In this document: positions 4,998 to 12,168 of the stretch, in pieces
How positions within the stretch are numbered: position 1 is the first letter of the stretch
Layout: each line of letters starts with the position of its first letter
Assembly (NCBI GenBank): GCA_947623765.1
Contig: CANQIG010000016.1
Coordinates: forward strand, 1 to 15,931
DNA: 15,931 nucleotides
Source of the DNA: an uncultured Clostridia bacterium
GTDB lineage: Bacteria; Bacillota; Clostridia; Oscillospirales; Acutalibacteraceae
Direction: 5' to 3'
Made by a program: the position numbers and the translations under genes
Notes under the pieces: generated by a model
Told to the model about the DNA's origin: nothing
Database searches by the model: none
The model's input: only the letters and a program-made list of their open reading frames with translations

Positions 4998-6455
4998 TTA
5001 TGCCTTGCGGCTCCACGTATCCGGGCTGAACAGCACCAGAAGCGGGAAGATCTCGAGGCGGCCGAGGAGCATATCCGCGCTGAGGACGAGCTTGGAAAAA
5101 TCGCTGTAATGGCTGTAATTGCCCGTCGCGCCGACGAGCTCGAAGCCCGGCCCGATGTTGTTGAAGCAGGCGGTCACCGCCGAGAGATTGGTCCCGATGG
5201 AGTAGCCGTCCAGGGAAACGAGCATGAAGCTCAGCAGCACGATGACGCAGTATACCGCGAGGTACGCGTTGACGTTGTTCGTGATCTCGGGGTCCACGGC
5301 ACGGCCGTCCATGCGGACGGTCTGCACGCGCCGCGGGTGCAGCACCCGCCGGACGGTCTGCTTTACGGTCTTGAGGAGCAGCAGCACGCGCGAGACCTTG
5401 AGGCCGCCGCCGGTGCTCCCGGCGCACGCCCCGATGTACATGAGGATGAGCAGGATGGACTTGGAGAACGCCGGCCACTGCTCGAAGTCCACCGTCCCGT
5501 AGCCGGTCGTCGTCATGATGCTCGAGACCTGGAACGCCGCGTGGTGCAGCGCCTCGCCGGGCGTCGCGTACATCCCGCTGATGTTCCACGCGATCAGGAG
5601 GATCGCCGAACCCGCGATCGCGAGGTAGAGCCGAAGCTCCTCGTTCTTCGCGACCTGCTTGAACTGCCGGAGCACCAGCAGGAAATAGATGCTGAAATTC
5701 ACGCCGAAGAGCAGCATAAACACCGTGACGACGTTCTGCAGATACGGCGAATACCCGCCCATGCTGTCGTTTTTGACGGAAAAGCCGCCGGTCCCCGCCG
5801 TGCCGTAGGCGATGCAGAGGCTGTCGAAAAGGGGCATCCCGCCCGCGAGCAGGAAGAGCACGCAGAGCGCCGTCAGCGTGATATAGAGGCCGTAGAGGAT
5901 GGCGGCGGTCTTGCGGAGCGTCGGCACGAGCTTGCCGACGGACGGCCCCGGGCTCTCCGCGCGCATCAGGTGCATCCCCGCGCCGGCGGTCTTTCTGGCC
6001 TGCGGGACCACCGCGAGCAGGAAGACGAGCATCCCCATGCCGCCGAGCCAGTGGGAAAAGCTCCGCCAGTAGAGGTGGCAGCGGGAGAGGGATTCCACGT
6101 CCGTGAGGATGGACGCGCCGGTCGTGGTGAAGCCGGAGATGATCTCAAAGAGCGCGTCGACGTAGCGCGGGATCTCCCCCGAGACGCGAAACGGCAGCGC
6201 GCCGCACAGGGACATGAGGATCCACGAGATGCCGGTCGCGGCGAAGCCCTCCTGCGCGTAGAACGTGCCGTTGTCCCCGCGCGCGAAGAACAGCAGCAGG
6301 GACCCCGCGAGGCACGCGATGAGCACGCTCCCCACGTAGGAGAGCGCGTTCAGGCGCTGCCCGTCGAAGACCGCGATCCCCGCCGGCACCAGCATGAAGA
6401 ACGATGTAAGGAAAAGGGAAAGCCCCGTGATGCGGGCGATCATTTTGACGTTCAT
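4998..6455 (-). CDS. trkH: TrkH/KtrB-family potassium uptake channel subunit
   Basis: A 485-residue integral membrane protein, the ion-conducting subunit of Trk-type K+ uptake, normally a dimer on a TrkA ring. It shows the four M-P-M repeats of the superfamily. The selectivity-filter loops are GFTTTGAS (108-115), YGTAGTGGFS (217-226), MTTTGYGT (314-321) and FNNIGPGFE (431-439), with the conserved filter glycines. The loop SHWLGGMGM (134-142) and the GSTGGGLKVSR motif (346-356) are typical of TrkH and help fix the call. Length is as expected. ATG at 6455 with AAAGGAG 7 nt upstream. Only 12 nt separate it from the trkA stop, so the two are co-transcribed from the promoter at 7932-7960. Confidence 0.95.
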   Translation of the reverse strand: MNVKMIARITGLSLFLTSFFMLVPAGIAVFDGQRLNALSYVGSVLIACLAGSLLLFFARGDNGTFYAQEGFAATGISWILMSLCGALPFRVSGEIPRYVDALFEIISGFTTTGASILTDVESLSRCHLYWRSFSHWLGGMGMLVFLLAVVPQARKTAGAGMHLMRAESPGPSVGKLVPTLRKTAAILYGLYITLTALCVLFLLAGGMPLFDSLCIAYGTAGTGGFSVKNDSMGGYSPYLQNVVTVFMLLFGVNFSIYFLLVLRQFKQVAKNEELRLYLAIAGSAILLIAWNISGMYATPGEALHHAAFQVSSIMTTTGYGTVDFEQWPAFSKSILLILMYIGACAGSTGGGLKVSRVLLLLKTVKQTVRRVLHPRRVQTVRMDGRAVDPEITNNVNAYLAVYCVIVLLSFMLVSLDGYSIGTNLSAVTACFNNIGPGFELVGATGNYSHYSDFSKLVLSADMLLGRLEIFPLLVLFSPDTWSRKA

Positions 6456-6467
6456 ACGCCCGCTCCT

Positions 6468-7838
6468 TTACTCGAAAATGTCGTTGAACTGCAGGATCGG
6501 CGACTCGCGTCCGTTGATCACGATGACGGTGTCGTTCTTCTCGTAGTGCGCGTTGCCGTCCGGGATGACGGTCCTGCCCCGATGCGTGATGCAGGAGATC
6601 AGGATGTTCTTCTTGATATGGGAGTGCAGGTTCTTCAGCGGTTCGCCGATGAACCGCATCTTCTCGTTGACGACGAACTCCAGCGCCTCCACGCGGCCGT
6701 CCGCCACGCGGTGGAGCGTCACGGCGGCGCCGGCCTGGTTCTCCATCGCGCGGACATACTGCACGATGTGCGCGGAGCACGTCTCCTTCGGGCTGACGAC
6801 GCTGCCGACCGAGAGATTTTCGAGGATGCCGGTAGACCCGATCCGGTCCACCTTCGTCGCGACGAGCGGCACGCCGAGCGTGCTGCCGTACATGGAGGTC
6901 AGGACGTTCTGCTCGTCGATGCCCGTCAGCGTGACGAGCGCGTCGGTCTCGGTGATGCCCTCGCGCACGAGCGCCTCCGGGGAAGCGCCGTCGTCCAGGA
7001 TGATCGACGCCTCGGGGAGCATCGTCGCGAGCTGCGCCGCGCGCGCTTCGTCCCGCTCGATGATCTTCACGCGCACGCCGGAGAGCAGTAGCTGCTGGGT
7101 CAGATAATAGCTTACGCGCCCTCCGCCGATGAGCAGCGCGTGGCGGATCTTCCGCCGTGTCACCCCGATCCGCGTGAGCAGCAGGGAGAGGTTCGTCACC
7201 GGCGCGGTGACGTAGATGTGGTCGCCGGCAAGGAGCGTCGTCCCGCCCGTGGGGATGAACACCTCGTCCCCGCGGATGACGGCGCAGACGAGCACGTTGC
7301 AGTTCGGCCCGAGGACGCGCGGCAGATCCATCAGTTTGGTGTTCTGGAGCAGGCCGCCCTCGTTCACGAGGAGTTCGACGAGCTCGACGCGGCCCTTCGC
7401 GAAGGTCTCGCGCTTGAGGAAGCCCGGAAGCTGCAGCAGGCGGGAGATCTCCTCCGCGGCCTCCTTTTCCGGGTTGATGATGAGCGAGAGGCCGTAGTCC
7501 TCGCGCATCAGATAGAGCTGTTCGGTGTATTCCGGGCTGCGCACGCGCGCGATGGTGTGGACGGCCCCGTGCAGATTTTTTGCCGTGAGGCAGCAGAGCA
7601 GGTTGATCTCATCCGAGCCGGTGACCGCGATGAGGATGTCCGTGTGCTCGATCCCCGCCTCCTGCAGGACGGACATGGCCGCGCAGTTGCCCTCCACGGT
7701 CATGACGTCGATGTTCTGTATCTGGCGCTTCAATACATCTCCGCTGGAATCAATGGCGACGAGCTCATGGCCCTCCTCGGACAGGAGCCGCAAGAGCTCG
7801 AGCCCGACCTTGCCGTCGCCGGCGACGATGATCCGCAT
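6468..7838 (-). CDS. trkA: TrkA, nucleotide-binding regulatory subunit of K+ uptake
   Basis: A 456-residue cytosolic protein with two RCK units. The first Rossmann domain opens with MRIIVAGDGKVG (GxGxxG at 7-12) and has the acidic residue D30 at the end of strand two. It is followed by a TrkA-C domain (about 150-215). The second Rossmann domain begins LLIGGGRVSYY (236-246) and is followed by a second TrkA-C domain (about 370-456). It binds NAD(H)/nucleotides and gates TrkH. The ATG at 7838 was chosen because AAGGGG lies 6 nt upstream and the family starts with this M-[KR]-I-I motif. The frame is open to a TTG at 7871, which would add 11 residues (GGDGKDKGIT) with no family match. Located directly upstream of trkH. 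Confidence 0.95.
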   Translation of the reverse strand: MRIIVAGDGKVGLELLRLLSEEGHELVAIDSSGDVLKRQIQNIDVMTVEGNCAAMSVLQEAGIEHTDILIAVTGSDEINLLCCLTAKNLHGAVHTIARVRSPEYTEQLYLMREDYGLSLIINPEKEAAEEISRLLQLPGFLKRETFAKGRVELVELLVNEGGLLQNTKLMDLPRVLGPNCNVLVCAVIRGDEVFIPTGGTTLLAGDHIYVTAPVTNLSLLLTRIGVTRRKIRHALLIGGGRVSYYLTQQLLLSGVRVKIIERDEARAAQLATMLPEASIILDDGASPEALVREGITETDALVTLTGIDEQNVLTSMYGSTLGVPLVATKVDRIGSTGILENLSVGSVVSPKETCSAHIVQYVRAMENQAGAAVTLHRVADGRVEALEFVVNEKMRFIGEPLKNLHSHIKKNILISCITHRGRTVIPDGNAHYEKNDTVIVINGRESPILQFNDIFE

Positions 7839-7926
7839 TGTAATCCCCTTGTCCTTCCCGTCCCCGCCCAACGGCGTTCTGGGACCTCGGCCGCATTTCG
7901 GCCTTTTCGCCGGAAGTTCGGCGGTT
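7839..7926 (-). other. Structured 5' leader of trkA-trkH
   Basis: Between the predicted start (~7925) and the trkA ATG lie about 87 nt with several short GC hairpins, for example CGCCG...CGGCG and GGCCG...CGGCC on the minus strand. It is too short for the c-di-AMP (ydaO/yuaA) riboswitch, and I do not recognise that class here. No U-tract is seen. Confidence 0.35.
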
Positions 7927-7931
7927 CTTTA

Positions 7932-7960
7932 AGTATACATCACAATCTCGAAAAAGTAAA
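7932..7960 (-). promoter_or_regulatory. Sigma-A promoter of trkA-trkH
   Basis: Minus strand: TTTACT (7960-7955), 17-bp spacer, TATACT (7937-7932). Start expected near 7925. The -35 hexamer lies inside the T-rich tail of the hemW terminator. Confidence 0.7.
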
Positions 7961-7984
7961 GGCGGCTCCGCCCGAAAATCGGGC
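7950..7984 (-). terminator. Intrinsic terminator after hemW
   Basis: Immediately after the hemW stop the minus strand holds GCCCGA-TTT-TCGGGC (7984-7970) and the overlapping alternative GGCG-GAGC-CGCC (7972-7961), followed by TTTACTTTTT (7960-7951). The T-rich tail supports termination. Confidence 0.65.
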
Positions 7985-7989
7985 CCGGG

Positions 7990-9102
7990 CTAACTGAGGA
8001 GCGACGCGAGGACCGCGTTCGAGACGAGGAACCCTTCCGCCGTGAGGGAGACGCGTTCCGGCGAGCAGAGGATCAGCCGCGCCGGGAGCGTTTCCGCGCG
8101 GCGCAGAAGCTCGGAAAAGCGCGCCGCGCCGTCCGGAAAGCGCGCGGCGCACGCTGCACGCGAGAGCCCTTCTGCGAGCCGGAGCGCCAGCATCGCGTAT
8201 TCGGAGAAGTTCCCGCCCGGGCCGTCGTCGACCGGCGCGTTCCCGGAGAGGAACGCGGCGAGGTCGCGCGGGTAGAAGAACCGCCGCCCCGAGAGAAAGG
8301 AATGTGCCGCCGGGCCGAGGCCGAGGTATTCCCCCGACCGCCAGTACTGCAGGTTGTGGCGGCTCTCAAAGCCGGGCCGCGCGAAGTTGCTGATCTCGTA
8401 CTGCGCGTACCCCGCTTCGGCGAGGGCGCGCACGGCGAGGAGATACTGCTCCGCCGCGCCGTCGTCGTCCGGCAGGGAGAGCGTGTCCGCGCGCGCCGCA
8501 AACGGCGTGCCGGGCTCGATCTTAAGAAGATAGGCCGAAATGTGTTCCGGCGAGAGCGACGTGAGAAAATCGAGCGAGCGGCCGAGCGTTTCCCCGGTGG
8601 AGCCGGGCAGGCCGAGCATGAGGTCGAGGGAGAGGTTCCGGAACCCCGCGTCCCGGAGGAGCCAGACGGCCTCCGCTGCGGCGCGCGTCGTGTGCCGCCG
8701 CCCGAGGACGGCGAGTTCTCCGTCGTTCCCGGACTGGATCCCGAGCGAGACGCGGTTCACGCCGGAGGCAAAGAGCGCCCGCGCAAAGTCGTCCGTCACG
8801 TCGGCGGGGTTCGCCTCGGCGGTGATCTCCGCGCCGGGCGCGATCTCGAACGCAGCGCTTGCCGCCTCGAGCAGATGCATAAGGCGCGCCGCGCCGAAAA
8901 GGCTCGGCGTGCCGCCGCCGAAATAGACCGTGTGTACGTTCGGGCGGGAAAGCCGGCCGCCCCATTCCCGCAGACGGTCCCGAAGGGCGGCTTCGTACGC
9001 GTCCATCAGGGATTCTTCTGCCGGGAGGGAATAAAAATCGCAGTACGGGCATTTCTTCCGGCAGAACGGGATGTGCAGATAGAGTGAAAGCACGGCGCTC
9101 AC
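7990..9102 (-). CDS. hemW: HemW-type radical SAM heme chaperone
   Basis: A 370-residue radical SAM protein of the HemN/HemW group. The N-terminus reads LYLHIPFCRKKCPYCDFYS, with cluster ligands C14, C18 and C21 (CxxxCxxC), followed by FGGGTPS (61-67), the EANP strand, GVNRVSLGIQS and DLMLGLPG. The residue after the third Cys is Asp-Phe, as in HemW, and there is no fourth Cys as in true HemN coproporphyrinogen dehydrogenases, so a heme-insertion chaperone role is more likely. The GTG at 9102 overlaps the upstream stop in GTGA, suggesting translational coupling. A GTG three codons on (9093) is possible; neither has a strong Shine-Dalgarno. The frame continues upstream to 9234 but only inside the neighbouring gene. 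It is followed by a terminator. Confidence 0.9.
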   Translation of the reverse strand: MSAVLSLYLHIPFCRKKCPYCDFYSLPAEESLMDAYEAALRDRLREWGGRLSRPNVHTVYFGGGTPSLFGAARLMHLLEAASAAFEIAPGAEITAEANPADVTDDFARALFASGVNRVSLGIQSGNDGELAVLGRRHTTRAAAEAVWLLRDAGFRNLSLDLMLGLPGSTGETLGRSLDFLTSLSPEHISAYLLKIEPGTPFAARADTLSLPDDDGAAEQYLLAVRALAEAGYAQYEISNFARPGFESRHNLQYWRSGEYLGLGPAAHSFLSGRRFFYPRDLAAFLSGNAPVDDGPGGNFSEYAMLALRLAEGLSRAACAARFPDGAARFSELLRRAETLPARLILCSPERVSLTAEGFLVSNAVLASLLS

Positions 9103-10121
9103 CCGAAAAGACGCTTCAGGTTCTCGGTGGAGAGCGCGGGCTCGCTGTGCAGCGCGGCGAGCATCAGCTCGAGGTTTTCGTCGCTGTATTCCACCTGTTT
9201 CGTGTAATCCTTCGTGCAGACGATGCGGTCCCACTCGGTGAAATCCCCGGTGTCGCGCAGGACGTGCGCGTTCATCAGGCAGATGAACCAGACGGAGACG
9301 GCGCAGAATTTCACCCGCGCGGAGAGCCTGCCGTCCGTCACGCCGGGTGCAAAGTGGCGGTAGAGGAAATAGACGAGGAGGTTCTCAAAGCCGCCGTCGA
9401 TCTCGTCGAGCTCCGCCTGCAGGCTCCCGTCCCGGAGAAGATGCACCGTTGCCGGCCAGGTGTCGTCGTAGGGTTCCATGTCCTCCATCACGGAGAGCAG
9501 CGTCTCGCGCGCGTCGAGCGCAGGGTCCGGCGCGCTGTCGGCGGGGTCGGGCGTCCCGAACTCGGCGCGCTGGATCGACGCGCCGAAATCGAGCAGCCGG
9601 TACATCCGCACGCGCAGCGGCAGGCTGCGGTCCTGCACGATGCGAAAGGCCGCGTCGCGCTCGCGGAAGATCGGCGGCTCCTCCACGTCTCCGGGCGGGC
9701 CGACGACGGACGTCGTGATGAAGGAGATCGGTTCTTTCTGCTCGAAGAGGAGCCGTGCGCCCTCCTCGCAGCAGAGCCCGATGCCCATCTCCATGTGGTC
9801 GCCGATCTGCTCGTAAAAGCGCGGGTGCTCGTGGCAGATCTCGCACAGGCCGTCCTCCCCGAGCTCGAACATCAGCTCGCAGAGGTTGTCCTCGGTGAGG
9901 AACGGGCAGCGGTCGCCGTCTGTCAACCGGAAGCACGCGCCGCCCTCGGGCAGGCGCTCCATGTGCTCGCGCAGCCGCTCGCCGAGCTGGCCCGGCATCT
10001 CCATATAATACGCCTCGGTGTCGGGGTCGATGTCGATCTCCCAGCCGGCGCAGCAGGTGTCGCTGCACGCGGCGGCGAGGCAGTGAAAGTCGTCGTAAAA
10101 GTTCGGTTTGATATATTTCAT
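9099..10121 (-). CDS. FliB-family (flagellin lysine-N-methylase-like) cysteine-rich protein
   Basis: A 340-residue protein matching proteins annotated as flagellin lysine-N-methylase (FliB), which carry a cysteine-rich, probably Fe-S-binding N-terminal half. It begins MKYIKPNFYDDFHC and has C14, C19, C23 and C24 (a C-x4-C-x3-CC cluster followed by AGWEIDID), then C63, C72, C81, C93, C96, C117 and C118. The C-terminal half is helical and less conserved (YFLYRHFAPGV 251-261). FliB methylates lysines of flagellin in Salmonella, but this window has no flagellar gene, so the substrate may be another protein. First gene of a pair with hemW: stop and hemW start overlap by 4 nt. ATG at 10121; the likely Shine-Dalgarno GAGGTGA is rather distant (12 nt). 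A near-consensus promoter lies about 40 nt upstream. Confidence 0.75.
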   Translation of the reverse strand: MKYIKPNFYDDFHCLAAACSDTCCAGWEIDIDPDTEAYYMEMPGQLGERLREHMERLPEGGACFRLTDGDRCPFLTEDNLCELMFELGEDGLCEICHEHPRFYEQIGDHMEMGIGLCCEEGARLLFEQKEPISFITTSVVGPPGDVEEPPIFRERDAAFRIVQDRSLPLRVRMYRLLDFGASIQRAEFGTPDPADSAPDPALDARETLLSVMEDMEPYDDTWPATVHLLRDGSLQAELDEIDGGFENLLVYFLYRHFAPGVTDGRLSARVKFCAVSVWFICLMNAHVLRDTGDFTEWDRIVCTKDYTKQVEYSDENLELMLAALHSEPALSTENLKRLFG

Positions 10122-10168
10122 CGCGTTCTCGGTTCACCTCGAAAGGGTCGGTTGTGTTCCGCTCTCCC

Positions 10169-10198
10169 ATTATACCGCCGGGGAGACGCCGTTGTCAA
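10169..10198 (-). promoter_or_regulatory. Near-consensus sigma-A promoter of the FliB-like/hemW pair
   Basis: Minus strand: TTGACA (10198-10193), 18-bp spacer, TATAAT (10174-10169). Both hexamers are perfect; start expected near 10162, about 40 nt before the ATG. It is back to back with the plus-strand promoter at 10279. Confidence 0.9.
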
Positions 10199-10278
10199 CC
10201 GCGCGGTGAAAACCGACGTTTTTTTCTGCACCCCAAAAAAAGTTTACAGGAAATTTACCGGCGGCGGGGGAAAAAACA

Positions 10279-10307
10279 TTGACTTTTTACGGGATCTTGG
10301 GTATGAT
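10279..10307 (+). promoter_or_regulatory. Sigma-A promoter of the 49-residue membrane peptide gene
   Basis: TTGACT (10279-10284), 17-bp spacer, TATGAT (10302-10307). Start expected near 10314, about 63 nt before the ATG at 10377. A-rich tracts lie just upstream (10234-10276). Confidence 0.85.
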
Positions 10308-10376
10308 AAAAGCGGAAAACAAAAGCGGCCTGGAGCGCCGGACCTCAAGGCCGCCGGCGGAAAGGATGAAACGTAT

Positions 10377-10526
10377 ATGAAAAGTCTCGACAAGCTGCTC
10401 ATGATCATCGGGATCATCACGACGGTCCTCGCGATGGCGGCGACGATCGCGGCGGTTCTCACGGTGCTGAACCGCCAGAAGGAGGACGCGGAGCTGGAGG
10501 AGTACCTCGAGGGCGCGATCCAGTAA
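10377..10526 (+). CDS. Small single-pass membrane protein, 49 residues
   Basis: The peptide starts MKSLDKLLMIIG, has one hydrophobic helix (about 7-31) and ends in a charged, acidic tail (RQKEDAELEEYLEG, 33-46). I do not recognise a family. Support for a real gene: a strong promoter 70 nt upstream, a ribosome binding site (GAAAGGA, about 9 nt before ATG), a complete short frame ending in TAA, and a perfect terminator hairpin 27 nt after the stop. The frame is open far upstream (to 9084), but that part is antisense to the FliB-like and hemW genes and is not expected to be translated. The charge pattern predicts a cytoplasmic acidic tail or an outside tail depending on orientation; K2/K6 argue for N-in, C-out. 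Function unknown. Confidence 0.75.
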   Translation: MKSLDKLLMIIGIITTVLAMAATIAAVLTVLNRQKEDAELEEYLEGAIQ

Positions 10527-10552
10527 CGGCGCGGCACACAACCGAAAATGCA

Positions 10553-10579
10553 AAATCCCGCAGGGCCCCTGCGGGATTT
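10553..10579. terminator. Bidirectional terminator between the small peptide gene and spoVAE
   Basis: Perfect 12-bp inverted arms AAATCCCGCAGG (10553-10564) and CCTGCGGGATTT (10568-10579) with a 3-nt loop. On the plus strand it is followed by CGCGCTTTTTG, on the minus strand by TGCATTTTCGG. It sits between convergent genes and can serve both. Confidence 0.88.
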
Positions 10580-10594
10580 CGCGCTTTTTGCGGC

Positions 10595-10951
10595 TCAGTT
10601 CTTCGCCTTGGGCCTCGCGAGCAGCGCCGCGAGATACCCGAAGAACACCGCCGCGCCGATGCCCGCCGCGCCCGCGGTGAAGCCCCCGGTGAACGCCCCG
10701 AGGAGGCCGTCCTTTTTGACCGCCTCCCGGACGCCCTCGCTGAGCAGGTAGCCGAACCCCGAGAGCGGGATGGTGGCCCCTGCCCCGGCGTAATTCACGA
10801 GCGGGCCGTAGAGCCCGAGCGCCCCGAGGGCCACGCCCGCGGTCACATAGCAGACCATGATGCGGGCGGGCGTGAGCTTCGTGAGGTCGATGAGGAGCTG
10901 CCCTGCGGCGCAGATCAGCCCGCCGACCCAGAACGCGCGCAAATATTCCAA
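10595..10951 (-). CDS. spoVAE: Stage V sporulation protein AE (SpoVAE/SpoVAEb)
   Basis: A 118-residue membrane protein with the strong SpoVAE signature: MEYLRAFWVGGLICAAGQ, DLTKLTPARIMV (22-33), GLYGPLV (46-52), GAGATIPLSGFGY (56-68) and KKDGLLGAFTGG (79-90). SpoVA proteins form the forespore membrane channel that takes up dipicolinic acid during sporulation and releases it at germination. The start is TTG at 10951, with AAGAGGT about 7 nt upstream. Normally spoVAE follows spoVAC and spoVAD; here it stands alone, with ldhA divergent upstream, so it is either an extra copy or a dispersed spoVA gene. A candidate sigma-G promoter lies 32 nt upstream. It terminates at the bidirectional hairpin at 10553-10579. 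Confidence 0.93.
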   Translation of the reverse strand: MEYLRAFWVGGLICAAGQLLIDLTKLTPARIMVCYVTAGVALGALGLYGPLVNYAGAGATIPLSGFGYLLSEGVREAVKKDGLLGAFTGGFTAGAAGIGAAVFFGYLAALLARPKAKN

Positions 10952-10982
10952 AACAAAAACCTCTTTTCCGTGGTCCTGCGGG

Positions 10983-11011
10983 TATTCTGCGCGGAATAGC
11001 GCGGATTATCC
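10983..11011 (-). promoter_or_regulatory. Candidate forespore sigma-G promoter of spoVAE
   Basis: Minus strand: GGATA (11011-11007), 17-bp spacer, CAGAATA (10989-10983). Compared with the sigma-G consensus (GHATR and CATnHTA) each element has one mismatch. No good sigma-A promoter is visible in the 90 bp upstream of the gene. Weak support from sequence alone. Confidence 0.35.
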
Positions 11012-11048
11012 GGCGCAGACTATCGGAAAACGGCACGGAGGACGCAGT

Positions 11049-12068
11049 ATGGAAGCAAAAGAAGCAAACGGAAAGAAAAAGCTGGCGTTTTTTGACACCA
11101 AGCCCTACGACCGCACCTGGTTCGAGCCGCTCTGCGCGGAGCACTACGAGGTGACGTTCTTCGAGGAAAAGCTGAACAGCCACACCGCGCGGTTCACGGA
11201 GGACTTCGACGCGGTGTGCGCGTTCGTCAACGACGACGTGAACGCGGCGGCCATCGGCCGCATGGTCGGAAACGGCGTGCGGATCCTCGCGATGCGTTGC
11301 GCCGGGTACAGCAACGTCGACCTGAAGGCCGCCGAGGGAAAGCTCACCGTCGCGCGCGTGCCGGCGTATTCGCCGCACGCCGTCGCGGAGCACACGATGG
11401 GGCTGCTCCTCACGCTGAACCGCCGCCTGCACCGCGCGTATATCCGTACGCGGGACTTCAATTTCAGCATCAACGGGCTGACGGGCATCGACCTCTACGG
11501 GAAGACCGTCGGCGTGGTCGGCACGGGAAAGATCGGCCGGGCGTTCATCGACATCTGCCGGGGGTTCGGGATGCGCGTCCTCGCGTATGACAAGTACCCG
11601 GCCGAGGAGGACATCGGCGCCGAGTACGTCTCCCTCGACCGGCTCTTCTCGGAGAGCGACGTGATCTCGCTGCACTGCCCGCTGACGGGCGAGACGCGCC
11701 ACCTGCTGAACGCCGAGGCGTTCTCGAAAATGAAGCGCGGCGTCTACCTGCTGAACACCTCGCGCGGCGCGCTGATCGACTCCGCCGCGCTCCTCGACGC
11801 GCTGAACAGCGGGATCGTGCGCGGCGCGGGCCTCGATGTGTACGAGGAGGAGAGCGACTTCTTCTACGAGGACCTCTCCGACACCAACGTACGGGACGAC
11901 ACGCTGGCGCTGCTCGTCTCCCGGCCGAACGTGTTCCTCACGGCGCATCAGGCGTTTCTCACCGAGGAGGCGCTCCGGAACATCGCGGAGGAGACCGTCC
12001 GGAACCTCGACGACTTTTTCGCGGGGAGACCGCTCGAAAACGAGGTCCGGTATAAGGCGCGCGCCTGA
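11049..12068 (+). CDS. ldhA: NAD-dependent D-lactate dehydrogenase, LdhA type
   Basis: A 339-residue D-2-hydroxyacid dehydrogenase that reduces pyruvate to D-lactate with NADH. The N-terminal substrate domain starts KLAFFDTKPYDR and includes AFVNDDVN and RCAGYSNVDL (83-92). The NAD domain has GTGKIG (158-163) and D181 (NAD over NADP). The catalytic triad is R239 in NTSRG, E268 in DVYEEE and H300 in TAHQAF, at the spacing of characterised D-lactate dehydrogenases. The segment FFYEDLSDTNVRDD (271-284) is typical of LdhA. ATG at 11049 with GGAGG 7 nt upstream; the frame extends upstream without family similarity. Divergent from spoVAE across 97 bp. No Rex-type operator or clear promoter was recognised there. 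Followed by a strong terminator. A related 2-hydroxyacid dehydrogenase is a less likely alternative. Confidence 0.94.
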   Translation: MEAKEANGKKKLAFFDTKPYDRTWFEPLCAEHYEVTFFEEKLNSHTARFTEDFDAVCAFVNDDVNAAAIGRMVGNGVRILAMRCAGYSNVDLKAAEGKLTVARVPAYSPHAVAEHTMGLLLTLNRRLHRAYIRTRDFNFSINGLTGIDLYGKTVGVVGTGKIGRAFIDICRGFGMRVLAYDKYPAEEDIGAEYVSLDRLFSESDVISLHCPLTGETRHLLNAEAFSKMKRGVYLLNTSRGALIDSAALLDALNSGIVRGAGLDVYEEESDFFYEDLSDTNVRDDTLALLVSRPNVFLTAHQAFLTEEALRNIAEETVRNLDDFFAGRPLENEVRYKARA

Positions 12069-12081
12069 AAAGACCAAATAA

Positions 12082-12136
12082 AAGCGGCGTCCCGCGGTTT
12101 GCAGCAGCGGGACGCCGCTTCGTCTTGTTTTTTCTC
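12082..12136. terminator. Bidirectional terminator between ldhA and the glycosyltransferase
   Basis: Perfect 14-bp arms AAGCGGCGTCCCGC (12082-12095) and GCGGGACGCCGCTT (12107-12120), 11-nt loop, followed on the plus strand by CGTCTTGTTTTTTC. On the minus strand it is followed by TTATTTGGTCTTTTC, so it can also end the convergent glycosyltransferase transcript. Confidence 0.92.
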
Positions 12137-12168
12137 TCGAAACACGGAATGTCCGGCCCGGCGCGGGT

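Noticed and set aside
4884..7091. 735-codon plus-strand open frame
   Set aside because: Antisense to trkH and trkA, which have clear motifs. The translation is His/Arg/Asp/Glu-rich low-complexity sequence with no domain.
7839..7926. c-di-AMP (ydaO/yuaA) riboswitch before trkA
   Set aside because: K+ uptake genes often carry one, so I looked for it. The leader is only about 87 nt and lacks the length and conserved core of that class.
10200..10230. Terminator-like CGGT-GAAA-ACCG hairpin followed by TTTTTTT on the plus strand
   Set aside because: The stem is only 4 bp and no plus-strand transcript is expected to end there; it lies between two divergent promoters.
10952..11048. Rex operator or clear sigma-A promoter before ldhA
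   Set aside because: No TTGTGAA/TTAACAA-type palindrome is present, and the only -10-like sequence (TATTCT at 10983) has no matching -35.
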